In this document: piece by piece, positions 27,949-36,715 of the stretch | Layout: the number at the start of each line of letters is the position of its first letter | How positions within the stretch are numbered: position 1 is the stretch's first letter | Notes under the pieces: generated by a model | The model's input: only the letters and a program-made list of their open reading frames with translations | Databases searched by the model: none | Told to the model about the DNA's origin: nothing | Translations under genes and position numbers: made by a program | Source: Rhodoplanes serenus | GTDB taxonomy: Bacteria > Pseudomonadota > Alphaproteobacteria > Rhizobiales > Xanthobacteraceae | Reading direction: 5' to 3' | Length of the DNA: 64,000 nucleotides | NCBI GenBank assembly: GCA_009720755.1 | Contig: WNKV01000007.1 | Coordinates: forward strand, 124,001 to 188,000

Positions 27949-28377
27949 ATGAGCATCTTCGGAAAGATCATGTCGTCCATCTTCGGCCGCGCCCAGGCGG
28001 CCGAGCCGGCACCGGCCGGGGCATCGCCGGGAGCGACGACACCGGGAGCGACAACACCGGGAGCGACGACATCTGCGGCCGGCGGGGGCGCGGCAACCGC
28101 GGCCACGGGCGGCAAGGCGCCGGTCGACGTCGCCGCGATTCTCACGGACCTCGCCGCCAAGAACAAGGAGAAGCTCGACTGGCGGCGCTCCATCGTCGAC
28201 CTGATGAAGCTGCTCGATCTCGACAGCAGCCTTTCGGCCCGCAAGGAGCTGGCCAAGGAGCTCGGCTACACCGGCGACACCGGCGATTCGGCCGCCATGA
28301 ACGTGTGGCTGCACAAGCAGGTGATGCGCAAGCTCGCCGAAAACGGCGGCAAGGTGCCGGACGATCTGAAAAGCTGA
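27949..28377 (+). CDS. DUF3597 domain protein
   Basis: A 142 aa protein. The N terminus MSIFGKIMSSIFGRA is amphipathic; residues 20-55 are a low-complexity linker with three exact GATTP-type repeats; the C-terminal 85 residues (VDVAAILTDLAAKNKEKLDW, RRSIVDLMKLLDLDSSLSAR, KELAKELGYTGDTGDSAAMN) match the DUF3597 domain, which resembles LysM-associated or small helical domains. Function unknown. The linker is encoded by a 15 bp tandem repeat. Probably monocistronic; the next gene is convergent. Confidence 0.88.
   Translation: MSIFGKIMSSIFGRAQAAEPAPAGASPGATTPGATTPGATTSAAGGGAATAATGGKAPVDVAAILTDLAAKNKEKLDWRRSIVDLMKLLDLDSSLSARKELAKELGYTGDTGDSAAMNVWLHKQVMRKLAENGGKVPDDLKS
28027..28071. repeat. 15 bp tandem repeat, three copies, in the DUF3597 gene
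   Basis: CCGGGAGCGACGACA repeated three times (second copy with one change), in frame, encoding GATTP units. Confidence 0.9.
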
Positions 28378-28396
28378 CGCATGGCGCGCACGACGC

Positions 28397-28428
28397 GCGG
28401 CGCACGGTGCGCGCGGCGCACGGTGCGC
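28397..28428. terminator. Twin 16 bp palindromic repeats between convergent genes
   Basis: GCGGCGCACGGTGCGC occurs twice in perfect tandem (28397-28412, 28413-28428); each contains the dyad GCGCAC-G-GTGCGC. They lie 19 bp after the DUF3597 stop and before the ccrM stop, positioned as a bidirectional terminator but without T-runs. Confidence 0.5.
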
Positions 28429-28480
28429 CGGCGAGCATGACGCGGCCGGCCCTGTGCCGGCCGTGGTGCGAGGCGAAGCG

Positions 28481-29755
<1,275 letters not shown>

Positions 29756-29836
29756 TCATGGACGGCATGCGGCGGCCCGCCGCAGGTTGCGCGAGGCGGC
29801 GGCGCGGGGCCGCGTCTCAGTGACGGAGCGAAGTCG

Positions 29837-30760
29837 ATGCGCTGGGAAAACCTGCCGGAAAGCGAGAACGTCGAGGACCGTCGCGGTGACGACGGCGGGC
29901 GCGGCGGCGGCGGCTTCGGCCTGCCGATGGGCATGGGAGGCGGCGGTCTCGGCATCGGCACCATCGTGATTCTCGGCCTGATCGGCTGGGCGCTCGACAT
30001 CGATCCGCGGCTGCTCATCGGCGGTGCCGAGATGGTGACGGGCGGCCAGCAGGCCGCGCCGCCGGCGCAGAGCCAGGGCCGCACCGGCAGCCCCGAGGAC
30101 CAGATGGGCAAGTTCGTGGCCCGTGTGCTCGGCAGCACCGAGGTGCAGTGGAAGGACATCTTCACGAAGGACGGCAAGAGCTATCGGGCGCCGGTGCTGG
30201 TGCTCTACAACGAGGTCACCAACCAGGCCTGCGGCGGCGTCGCCCAGGCCGCGATGGGACCGTTCTATTGTCCGGCCGATCGCAAGATCTATCTCGACAC
30301 GTCGTTCTTCCGCGAGATCGAGCGTCGCTTCAAGGGCTGCGATGTCGGCTCCAAGTCGTGCCAGTTCGCCCAGGCCTATGTGATCGCCCACGAGGTCGGC
30401 CACCACGTCCAGAACCTGCTCGGCATCCTGCCCAAGGTGCAGGAGGCGCAGCGCGGCCTCTCCAAGGTCGAGGCGAATCAGCTCCAGGTGCGGGTCGAGC
30501 TGCAAGCCGACTGCTTCGCCGGCGTGTGGGCGCACTTCTCGGACCAGAAGTGGAACCTGATCGAGCCCGGCGACGTCGAGGCGGCGATGCGCACCGCCGC
30601 GGCGATCGGCGACGACAAGCTCCAGATGCAGGCGCGTGGCCGCGTGGTGCCGGACTCGTTCACCCACGGCTCCTCGGCGCAGCGCCAGCGCTGGTTCGAC
30701 ATCGGCCTCAAGCAGGGCTCGGTCGCCGCCTGCAACACCTTCCGGGCCGCCACGCTGTAG
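29837..30760 (+). CDS. YpfJ-type neutral zinc metallopeptidase
   Basis: A 307 aa membrane-anchored protein of the YpfJ/PF04228 family. Gly-rich N terminus, one membrane helix (about residues 37-55, GLGIGTIVILGLIGWAL), then an outer domain with Cys131, Cys145, Cys168 and Cys175 (probably disulfides) and the zinc motif HEVGHH at 185-190; ELQADCFAGVWAHFS supplies the third ligand (Glu) and DPDS/SFTHGSSAQRQRWFDIG is the conserved end. Substrate unknown. Divergent from ccrM with an AT-richer spacer. Confidence 0.93.
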   Translation: MRWENLPESENVEDRRGDDGGRGGGGFGLPMGMGGGGLGIGTIVILGLIGWALDIDPRLLIGGAEMVTGGQQAAPPAQSQGRTGSPEDQMGKFVARVLGSTEVQWKDIFTKDGKSYRAPVLVLYNEVTNQACGGVAQAAMGPFYCPADRKIYLDTSFFREIERRFKGCDVGSKSCQFAQAYVIAHEVGHHVQNLLGILPKVQEAQRGLSKVEANQLQVRVELQADCFAGVWAHFSDQKWNLIEPGDVEAAMRTAAAIGDDKLQMQARGRVVPDSFTHGSSAQRQRWFDIGLKQGSVAACNTFRAATL

Positions 30761-30894
30761 CGGGCTGCTTGCGCAGCCCCAGTGAGGACTCCCGGACGGG
30801 ATGGGGCACGGCGCGATTCACGGGTCGCGATTGATGGCTCGCGATTGACGGGTGCCGCGGCGGACGCCATCGTGGCGCCGCCACGGAGGAACGC

Positions 30895-31458
30895 ATGCCC
30901 GGCCTCGACGACTCGCGACAGTTCGTGCCGCTCCGCATCGCGGTGCTGACCATCTCGGACACCCGCACGCCCGAGGACGACAAGTCCGGCTCGACCCTCG
31001 TCGAGCGCATCGCGGCGGCCGGCCACACGGTGGCGGCGCGCGCCATCGTGATCGACGATATCGCGGCCATCCGCAGCCGGGTCGAGACCTGGATCACCGA
31101 TCCGGAGATCGACGTGGTGATCACCACGGGCGGCACCGGCTTCACCGGCCGCGACGTGACGCCGGAGGCGATCGAGCCGCTGTTCGAGAAGCGGATGGAG
31201 GCGTTCGCCAGCCTGTTCCTGCTGATCAGCTTCCAGAAGATCGGCACCTCGGCGGTGCAGACCCGCGCCACCGCCGGCGTCGCCCGCGGCACCTATGTGT
31301 TCTGCCTGCCGGGATCGCCGGGCGCCTGCAAGGATGCGTGGGACGGCATCCTGGTGCACCAGCTCGATTTCCGTTACCGGCCGTGCAACTTCGTCGAGAT
31401 CATGCCGCGGCTCGACGAGCATCTGCGCCGCCCGAAGGCCAAGGGCGCCACCGTGTGA
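30895..31458 (+). CDS. moaB: Molybdenum cofactor biosynthesis protein B
   Basis: MogA/MoaB family protein that adenylylates molybdopterin before metal insertion. The 187 aa sequence has LTISDTRTPEDDKSGSTLVE, the active-site loop VVITTGGTGFTGRDVTPEAI and GTYVFCLPGSPGACKDAWDG. MoaB rather than MogA is chosen from the compact length and the SDTR motif. moaD and moaE lie 22 kb away in the same window. It begins 134 bp after the peptidase gene. Confidence 0.93.
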   Translation: MPGLDDSRQFVPLRIAVLTISDTRTPEDDKSGSTLVERIAAAGHTVAARAIVIDDIAAIRSRVETWITDPEIDVVITTGGTGFTGRDVTPEAIEPLFEKRMEAFASLFLLISFQKIGTSAVQTRATAGVARGTYVFCLPGSPGACKDAWDGILVHQLDFRYRPCNFVEIMPRLDEHLRRPKAKGATV

Positions 31459-31516
31459 GCGGTGGATCGCCGCGCCGACGCGACGTCGGCAGCGCGCGAG
31501 GACGCCATCCTGTCGA

Positions 31517-32560
31517 TCACCGCTGCATGGACGGGGGCGGCGCCGCTTCGGCCGGTGCGCCGAGATCGAGCTCCCACGTCTCGCCCAGCAGATCGTGGCC
31601 GAAGGTGCAGTGCGGCTCCTGCCGCACGAGCGTGAAGCCCGCCGCCGCGTAGAGACCGCGTGCCTCGTCGAGAATGCTCTGTGTCCACAGCGAGACCTTG
31701 CGGTACCCGCAGGCGCGGGCGAAGCGGACGCATTCGTCCACCAGCTGGCGGCCGAGGCCGAGCCCGCGTGCCTGCGGCAGCACCAACAGCAGCCGCAGCT
31801 TGGCGACGCCGTCGCCGCCGTCGACCAGGAACACGCTGCCGACCGGGACACCGTCGCGCTCGGCGATCCAGCAGCGCTCGCGCTCCGCCTCGAAGTTGCG
31901 CAGGAACGTCGCGACGATGTCGGCCACCAGCGCCTCGAAGGCCGGACCCCAGCCGCGTTCCGCCGCGTAGCTGGCACCGTGGCTCGCCAGCACGAAACCC
32001 ATGTCGCCCGCCCGATGCGGGCGCAGGACGAGGGCCGGGGACGCGGGCGGCTCCGACGACAGCAGACTCTCGACCGTGTCCATCGCCTCCACCAGCCGTT
32101 GCTGGTCGGCTTCGGTGAGGGGGGCCAGCAGGCTCGCCACCTGCGCGGCGGAGCGGTGATCCAGGGTGGCGAACGCCGTCTCGCCCGCCCGGCCGAGCGT
32201 CAGCAGGCTGCGCCGGGCGTCGTCCGGCGAGGGGTTGCGGGCGACCAGGCCGGCCTTCTCGAACCGCTTGAGGATGCGGCTCAGATAGCCGTGGTCGAGG
32301 CCGAGCGCGCCGGCGATCGCGGTCGCCGTGGTGCCGGGGGCGCGGCCGATCTCGTACAGCACGCGCGCCTCGGTGAGCGAGAACGCGGTGCCGACCATGC
32401 CGCTCTGGAGCAGGCCGATCCGGCGCGTGTAGGCCCGATTGAAGCGACGCACGGCGTCGATCCGGGCGGCGGCCGGCGGCGCAGTGGACGGGGTGGGGGT
32501 CGGGGCGATGGTGGTCGGCGGCGTGGTGGACGGGGCGATGGTGGTCGGGAGCACGGTCAT
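31517..32560 (-). CDS. MarR-GNAT fusion: transcription regulator with acetyltransferase domain
   Basis: A 347 aa two-domain protein. Residues 1-35 are a Thr/Pro repeat tail; 35-180 form a MarR winged helix (FSLTEARVLYEIGRAPGTTA, ALGLDHGYLSRILKRFEKAG, DARRSLLTLGRAGE); 185-330 a GNAT domain (LVLRPHRAGDMGFVLASHG, acetyl-CoA loop LLVLPQARGLGLGRQLVDEC, GYRKVSLWTQSIL, LYAAAGFTLV). Such fusions are known but the substrate is rarely identified. ATG at 32560 has GGAGGG five bases upstream; an ATG at 32602 is less likely. A perfect dyad TTGACCAGGTCAA lies 46 bp upstream, suggesting autoregulation. Convergent with moaB. Confidence 0.92.
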   Translation of the reverse strand: MTVLPTTIAPSTTPPTTIAPTPTPSTAPPAAARIDAVRRFNRAYTRRIGLLQSGMVGTAFSLTEARVLYEIGRAPGTTATAIAGALGLDHGYLSRILKRFEKAGLVARNPSPDDARRSLLTLGRAGETAFATLDHRSAAQVASLLAPLTEADQQRLVEAMDTVESLLSSEPPASPALVLRPHRAGDMGFVLASHGASYAAERGWGPAFEALVADIVATFLRNFEAERERCWIAERDGVPVGSVFLVDGGDGVAKLRLLLVLPQARGLGLGRQLVDECVRFARACGYRKVSLWTQSILDEARGLYAAAGFTLVRQEPHCTFGHDLLGETWELDLGAPAEAAPPPSMQR

Positions 32561-32605
32561 GGCGGCCCTCCGGGCGAAGGAAGGCCGTGAGCGTCTCATC
32601 AATAG

Positions 32606-32618
32606 TTGACCAGGTCAA
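32606..32618. promoter_or_regulatory. Candidate MarR operator upstream of the MarR-GNAT gene
   Basis: Perfect dyad TTGACC-A-GGTCAA within the AT-richer context ATAGTTGACCAGGTCAAATA, 46 bp upstream of the ATG. It overlaps the stop codon of the upstream glycosyltransferase gene (32615-32617). Size and symmetry suit a MarR dimer. Confidence 0.6.
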
Positions 32619-33208
32619 ATAACTTCGATCGGCTCGTCCGGTGGACGGATGACGGCGCTGCGCAGCCGCACCAGCCGCCGGCTCAGCCGGCCCAGCAGCG
32701 CGGCCTCGGGATCGTCCGCCGCCGGGTGGCCGCCGACCGCGTCGTAGAGCCGGCGGTGAATCAGCAATCCTTGATCCGGCGAAGGGCGGCGCCGCAGGGC
32801 GTCGCGCAGCAGCGCCCAGGCCTGGCCGGTGACAGAGCCGGCGGGTGCGGCCGGCTCGGCCCGGAACACCGCGGCGGTCTCCACTTGGCCGCGCCGCTCG
32901 GCAGCCTCGACGAAGCGGGTCGTCTCCTCGATCCAGCCGCTGTCTGGCATTGTGCCTGGGCGCAGGAACATGAGCCAGGCCGAGCGGGCCGCCGTCGCCG
33001 CCTCGCGCAGCCGATGATCGAGCGGCGCCGTGGAAACCAGCACGGTGCAGCCGGCGATCTCGGCCACTTTGGCGGTCTCGTCGCGCGAGCCGCCCTCCGC
33101 CACCACCACGTCGCGGACCGTGCCGGCGACGGCGCCGCTCACCAGCACCGAGAGGGTGCGGACCAGCGCCCGTTCGCAGTCACGGGCCGGGATGACGACG
33201 CTCAGCAT
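32615..33208 (-). CDS. Small family 2 glycosyltransferase-like protein
   Basis: A 197 aa protein beginning MLSVVIPARDCERALVRTLS, the usual nucleotide-sugar strand of GT-A glycosyltransferases, then VVVAEGGSRDETAKVAEIAG where DGGS is replaced by EGGS. The typical DXD is not clear; RPGTMPDSGWIEE sits in its place, and the second half (LLIHRRLYDAVGGHPAADDP, EAALLGRLSRRLVRLRSAVI) matches the acceptor region of GT2 proteins. Related short proteins occur beside PA0069-type radical SAM genes in Hyphomicrobiales. Target sugar unknown. Divergent from the radical SAM gene. Confidence 0.75.
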   Translation of the reverse strand: MLSVVIPARDCERALVRTLSVLVSGAVAGTVRDVVVAEGGSRDETAKVAEIAGCTVLVSTAPLDHRLREAATAARSAWLMFLRPGTMPDSGWIEETTRFVEAAERRGQVETAAVFRAEPAAPAGSVTGQAWALLRDALRRRPSPDQGLLIHRRLYDAVGGHPAADDPEAALLGRLSRRLVRLRSAVIRPPDEPIEVI

Positions 33209-33329
33209 GGTGGGGTGCGACCTCTCTGCGCCGTCCGTAGCACGGTCGCGCCGGGAGATCACGCCGGCTCTGCAACCGTTGGGCCGGCTGAACGAGTGGG
33301 CGCGCACGAGGCAGCGCTCACACGGATTT

Positions 33330-33344
33330 GTTCTTGCTTTGTTC
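33330..33344 (+). promoter_or_regulatory. LexA (SOS) box upstream of the radical SAM gene
   Basis: GTTCTTGCTTTGTTC matches exactly the alphaproteobacterial LexA consensus GTTC-N7-GTTC. It lies 24 bp before the radical SAM start codon, in the spacer shared with the divergent glycosyltransferase gene, so it could repress either or both. Confidence 0.75.
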
Positions 33345-33367
33345 AGGTCGTCGCCTACATTGAGCCC

Positions 33368-34552
33368 ATGAGCGCAGCCCCCGCCCTTCGCCGTCGTTCC
33401 GATCCGGCCGGTCTTCATCCGGCTCGCCCCGATCCGGCTCGCCCTGATCCGGCTGGTCTCGATCCGGCTTGGCCGGTCCCGGCCATCGCGCCCGAGCGGC
33501 GCCGCGGTCGCGGCGCGGTGTCGAACCCGACCGGCCGCTACGAGCCGCTCGCCCGCGTCGCCTTCGACGACGGCTGGCAGAGCCTGGAGGAGCTGCCGCC
33601 CTTCACCACCACGGTGGCCACCGATACCGCCCGCAAGGTGATCACCCGCAACGAGTCGCCCGACATCTCGTTCGACCGCTCGATCAACCCGTATCGCGGC
33701 TGCGAGCACGGCTGCGTCTACTGCTTCGCGCGGCCGACCCATGCGTATCTGGGCCTGTCGCCGGGCCTCGACTTCGAATCGAAGCTGTTCATGAAGCCGG
33801 ACGCGCCGGAGCTGCTGGCACGTGAGCTCGCCGCCAAGGGCTACGCGCCGAAGACCATCGCGATCGGCACCAACACCGACCCCTATCAGCCGATCGAGCG
33901 CAAGACCGGGCTGATGCGGCGCATCCTGGAGGTGCTGGAGGCAGCGGGCCATCCGGTCGGCATCGTCACCAAGTCGGATCTGATCCTGCGCGATGTCGAT
34001 ATTCTCGCCAGGATGGCCGAGCGCCGACTGGTGCGGGTCGCGCTGTCGGTCACCACTCTCGATCGCGGCCTCGCCCGCACCATGGAGCCGCGGGCACCGA
34101 CGCCGCCGCGGCGGCTCGCGGCCCTGCGCGGGCTCGCCGAGGCGGGCGTGCCCACCACCGTGATGGTGGCGCCGGTGATCCCGGCCATCAACGACGCCGA
34201 GATCGAGCGCATCCTGGACGCGGCGGCCGCCGCCGGCGTCGAGAGCGCCGGCTATGTGCTGCTGCGGCTGCCGCTGGAGGTGCGCGATCTGTTCCAGGAC
34301 TGGCTGCGCACCCACTATCCCGATCGCGAGCGGCGGGTGTTCACGCTGATGCGCCAGATGCGCGGCGGCAAGGACTACGACGCGACCTTCGGGCGCCGGA
34401 TGACCGGCTCCGGCCCCTATGCCTGGATGCTCGGCCGCCGCTTCGAGACCGCCTGCGCGCGGCTCGGCCTCAACCTGTCGCGCACGCCGCTGACCACCGA
34501 GCACTTCGTGCCGCCCCGCGATCCGACGGCGCGCCAGCTCGAGCTGTTCTGA
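33368..34552 (+). CDS. PA0069 family radical SAM protein
   Basis: A 394 aa radical SAM enzyme of the spore-photoproduct-lyase-like group. The 4Fe-4S ligands are Cys112, Cys116 and Cys119 (CX3CX2C in RGCEHGCVYCFARPTHAYLG); family motifs KVITRNESPDISFDRSINPY, IAIGTNTDPYQPIERKTGL, GIVTKSDLILRDVDIL and APVIPAINDAEIERIL follow. The reaction is unknown. Residues 11-36 are a DPA(R/G)(P/L) repeat encoded by five 15 bp units. ATG at 33368. The LexA box just upstream suggests SOS induction and a link to DNA damage. Confidence 0.92.
   Translation: MSAAPALRRRSDPAGLHPARPDPARPDPAGLDPAWPVPAIAPERRRGRGAVSNPTGRYEPLARVAFDDGWQSLEELPPFTTTVATDTARKVITRNESPDISFDRSINPYRGCEHGCVYCFARPTHAYLGLSPGLDFESKLFMKPDAPELLARELAAKGYAPKTIAIGTNTDPYQPIERKTGLMRRILEVLEAAGHPVGIVTKSDLILRDVDILARMAERRLVRVALSVTTLDRGLARTMEPRAPTPPRRLAALRGLAEAGVPTTVMVAPVIPAINDAEIERILDAAAAAGVESAGYVLLRLPLEVRDLFQDWLRTHYPDRERRVFTLMRQMRGGKDYDATFGRRMTGSGPYAWMLGRRFETACARLGLNLSRTPLTTEHFVPPRDPTARQLELF
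33401..33475. repeat. 15 bp tandem repeat, five copies, N terminus of the radical SAM gene
   Basis: Five units of GATCCGGCTCGCCCC with changes, from 33401 to 33475, in frame, giving DPARP/DPAGL repeats. Confidence 0.9.
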
Positions 34553-34668
34553 TCCTCGGGCCGCACCGCAGTCCGCCGGTCGGCCGTGTCGAGACTCGCT
34601 GTAACGTTACGGCGCCCGGCCGCGAACTCCTTGATGATCGCCATCGGGCGATCGAGGAGGATCAGACG

Positions 34669-34914
34669 ATGATCGGTAAGATATCGACCGTGGTGACGAC
34701 CGTGCTGGTGTCGGGCCTGCTGACGCTGCCGGCGATGGCGCAGAGCGCGCATCAGTATCAGGGCGGCCCGAAGACCCCGGTGCCACACACGATGACTCAG
34801 ACCATGACGAGCCAGCCGCAGAAGCCGGCGGCCGAGCAGCCGAAGGGGACGGCACGCAACGCTCACCGATACCGAGGCGGTCCGAGCTCGCCCGTGCTGC
34901 ACGAGACGCGCTGA
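34669..34914 (+). CDS. Small secreted protein with an internal duplication
   Basis: An 81 aa protein, not recognised. It has a convincing signal peptide (MIGKISTVVTTVLVSGLLTL then PAMAQ, cleavage after AMA). The mature part contains the same block twice: AHQYQGGPKTPVPH and AHRYRGGPSSPVLH, separated by a Thr/Gln/Pro linker. GAGGAGGATCAG precedes the ATG at a good distance. The repeated block has no Cys. A short stem GATCGCC / GGCGATC lies just before the ribosome binding site. No informative neighbours. Confidence 0.75.
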   Translation: MIGKISTVVTTVLVSGLLTLPAMAQSAHQYQGGPKTPVPHTMTQTMTSQPQKPAAEQPKGTARNAHRYRGGPSSPVLHETR

Positions 34915-34981
34915 CGGCGGCCGGGATGCGGGAATGACGGCGTCCGATGACGGCCGCTTGCGTTGAGGCCGCGCGCCCGGC

Positions 34982-35560
34982 TCACGCCCGCCTGCCGCGG
35001 GCCGGCGCGCGCCCGCGCCCGGCGGTGCGCTCCGCCCCACGGCTCTCCGCCTTGCTGGTCTCGGCGTCTTCCTCGGCGGCGTCGCGCGCCTCGACCGCGT
35101 CCTCCACCGACGCGCTGAGCCGCTGATAGACGCCGAGGCCGACCACCACCACGATGCCGGCAATCAGCAGCAGGGTCGGGTACACGAGCTGCGGCACCTG
35201 CTCCTTGCCGACCCGGAACACCACCACCAGCGCCTCCAGAAAGATCGCGATGGCGATGGTGGCGATGAAGCGGGTGAGGCTGCGCCGCGCCTCGGCGGCG
35301 ACCCGCTTCTCGCTGCCGCGGATCACCTCCTCCTCGACCAGATACTTGGCGATCTCGAAGGTGGCGACCGCCACCACCGCGTAGCCGATGCCGGCGAGGG
35401 TGGCATCACCGACGTCCTCGCCGCGTGCGAACGCCAGGAGACACTGCACGATCGCGTCTCCGGCCAGCACCAGCGCGAGAATCATCAGCACGGCCGCGAT
35501 CGCCGCGAACACCAGCCGCGACGTCGTCTCGAACAGGCGGAGCGGGCGGTCGGTGGTCAC
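34982..35560 (-). CDS. Conserved membrane protein, three or four helices
   Basis: A 192 aa protein with hydrophobic segments at about 18-42, 58-75, 105-125 and 135-155, and a charged C-terminal tail ([20 protein letters not shown]) ending in [31 protein letters not shown] between helices 2 and 3 is conserved in related hypothetical proteins as I recall. I chose the GTG at 35560 because an ATG at 35659 would add a Pro-rich stretch encoded by a 17 bp tandem repeat. Function unknown. Divergent from rnhB. Confidence 0.72.
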   Translation of the reverse strand: MTTDRPLRLFETTSRLVFAAIAAVLMILALVLAGDAIVQCLLAFARGEDVGDATLAGIGYAVVAVATFEIAKYLVEEEVIRGSEKRVAAEARRSLTRFIATIAIAIFLEALVVVFRVGKEQVPQLVYPTLLLIAGIVVVVGLGVYQRLSASVEDAVEARDAAEEDAETSKAESRGAERTAGRGRAPARGRRA

Positions 35561-35578
35561 GCGGGGGTCTCCGGGGCC

Positions 35579-35612
35579 GGGCGGGGGAGGTCGCCGGGCG
35601 GGGGAGGTCGCC
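35579..35612. repeat. 17 bp perfect tandem duplication upstream of the membrane protein gene
   Basis: GGGCGGGGGAGGTCGCC at 35579-35595 and 35596-35612. A 17 bp unit is not a multiple of three, which supports this being outside the coding region. Confidence 0.9.
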
Positions 35613-35720
35613 GGCCGCGGAGGAACAAACCCGGCGCCGGGGTCGGTGGTTCCGGTCATCCTCCACGGGGAGGGCAGGGAGTGGTTGCGGCAGCGGCGCC
35701 GAGCCGCCACCATGCCGGCC

Positions 35721-36491
35721 ATGAGTCGCCGACCCGATCGCCGCGCCGTCGATGCCGCGCCCCGCCTGCCGCTCACCGAGCCGCCGCCGGGGCCGACCTT
35801 TGCGCGCGAGCGGGCGGCGCTCAGGCGCGGGGTGTGGCCGGTCGCCGGCTGCGACGAGGCCGGGCGCGGCCCGCTCGCCGGGCCGGTGGTGGCGGCCGCC
35901 GTGATTCTCGATCCGAAGCGTATTCCGCGCGGTCTCGACGATTCGAAGAAGCTGACGGCGGAGAAGCGCGCCGCGCTCTATACGCGCATCTGCGCGGTCG
36001 CCGAGGTCGGCGTCGCCCTGGCGGCCCCGGCCCGCATCGATCGCGACAACATCCGCCGCGCCTCGCTGTGGGCCTTGGCGCGGGCGGTGCGGGCCCTGCC
36101 GGTGGCGCCGCGCCTCGTCTTCGTCGACGGCTGCGACCGCATCGAGGCCGGCTGCGACTGCGAGGCGGTGGTGTCGGGCGACGCCCTGGTGCTGTCGATC
36201 GCGGCCGCCTCCATCGTCGCCAAGGTCACCCGCGATCGCCTGATGGCGCAGGTCGGCGCGGCGCATCCGGGCTACGGCTTCGAGCGCCACATGGGCTACG
36301 GGGTGCCGGAGCACGGCCGCGCACTCGTCCGGCTCGGGGCGACGGTGCATCACCGGCGCTCCTTCGCCCCGGTGGCCGCCGTCTGCGGCCGCCTGCCCGC
36401 CGCGGTGGCGGCGGCCGCACAGGCGGACATCTCCGCGGCGGCGGCCGAGGCGACCGTGCCCGAGCCGGCCCTCGTGGCGGCTGCCGACTGA
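35721..36491 (+). CDS. rnhB: Ribonuclease HII
   Basis: Removes ribonucleotides from RNA-DNA hybrids. The 256 aa protein has the metal site in [20 protein letters not shown] (Asp-Glu), [16 protein letters not shown], and the later Asp in [12 protein letters not shown], followed by [17 protein letters not shown] and [20 protein letters not shown] at 35721; an ATG at 35712 would add three residues. N- and C-terminal extensions (about 35 and 30 residues) are Ala/Pro-rich. In relatives rnhB lies close to ccrM; here 6 kb separates them. Confidence 0.95.
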   Translation: MSRRPDRRAVDAAPRLPLTEPPPGPTFARERAALRRGVWPVAGCDEAGRGPLAGPVVAAAVILDPKRIPRGLDDSKKLTAEKRAALYTRICAVAEVGVALAAPARIDRDNIRRASLWALARAVRALPVAPRLVFVDGCDRIEAGCDCEAVVSGDALVLSIAAASIVAKVTRDRLMAQVGAAHPGYGFERHMGYGVPEHGRALVRLGATVHHRRSFAPVAAVCGRLPAAVAAAAQADISAAAAEATVPEPALVAAAD

Positions 36492-36715
36492 GAGCTGCCG
36501 ACCGAAACGTGGGTGACGGCGCGCGCGGCCCCCCGGGAGGATCTTTCGGGCGCCGACCCACCGGATCGCTTCCGCGGCGCGGCGCGGTTTGCTACCACCC
36601 TGAGCACGGCCGGCTTCTCCCGACGGCCCCACGCAGCCGGATTGCGGGACGTCGACGTCGCCCGGCTCCGGTGATCGCCGCCCGGTCCGACGTCCAACCC
36701 GCCGATCCGCCACCG

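Noticed and set aside
28027-28071. Possible CRISPR-like array in the DUF3597 region
   Set aside because: The repeats are 15 bp, contiguous without spacers and in frame inside a gene.
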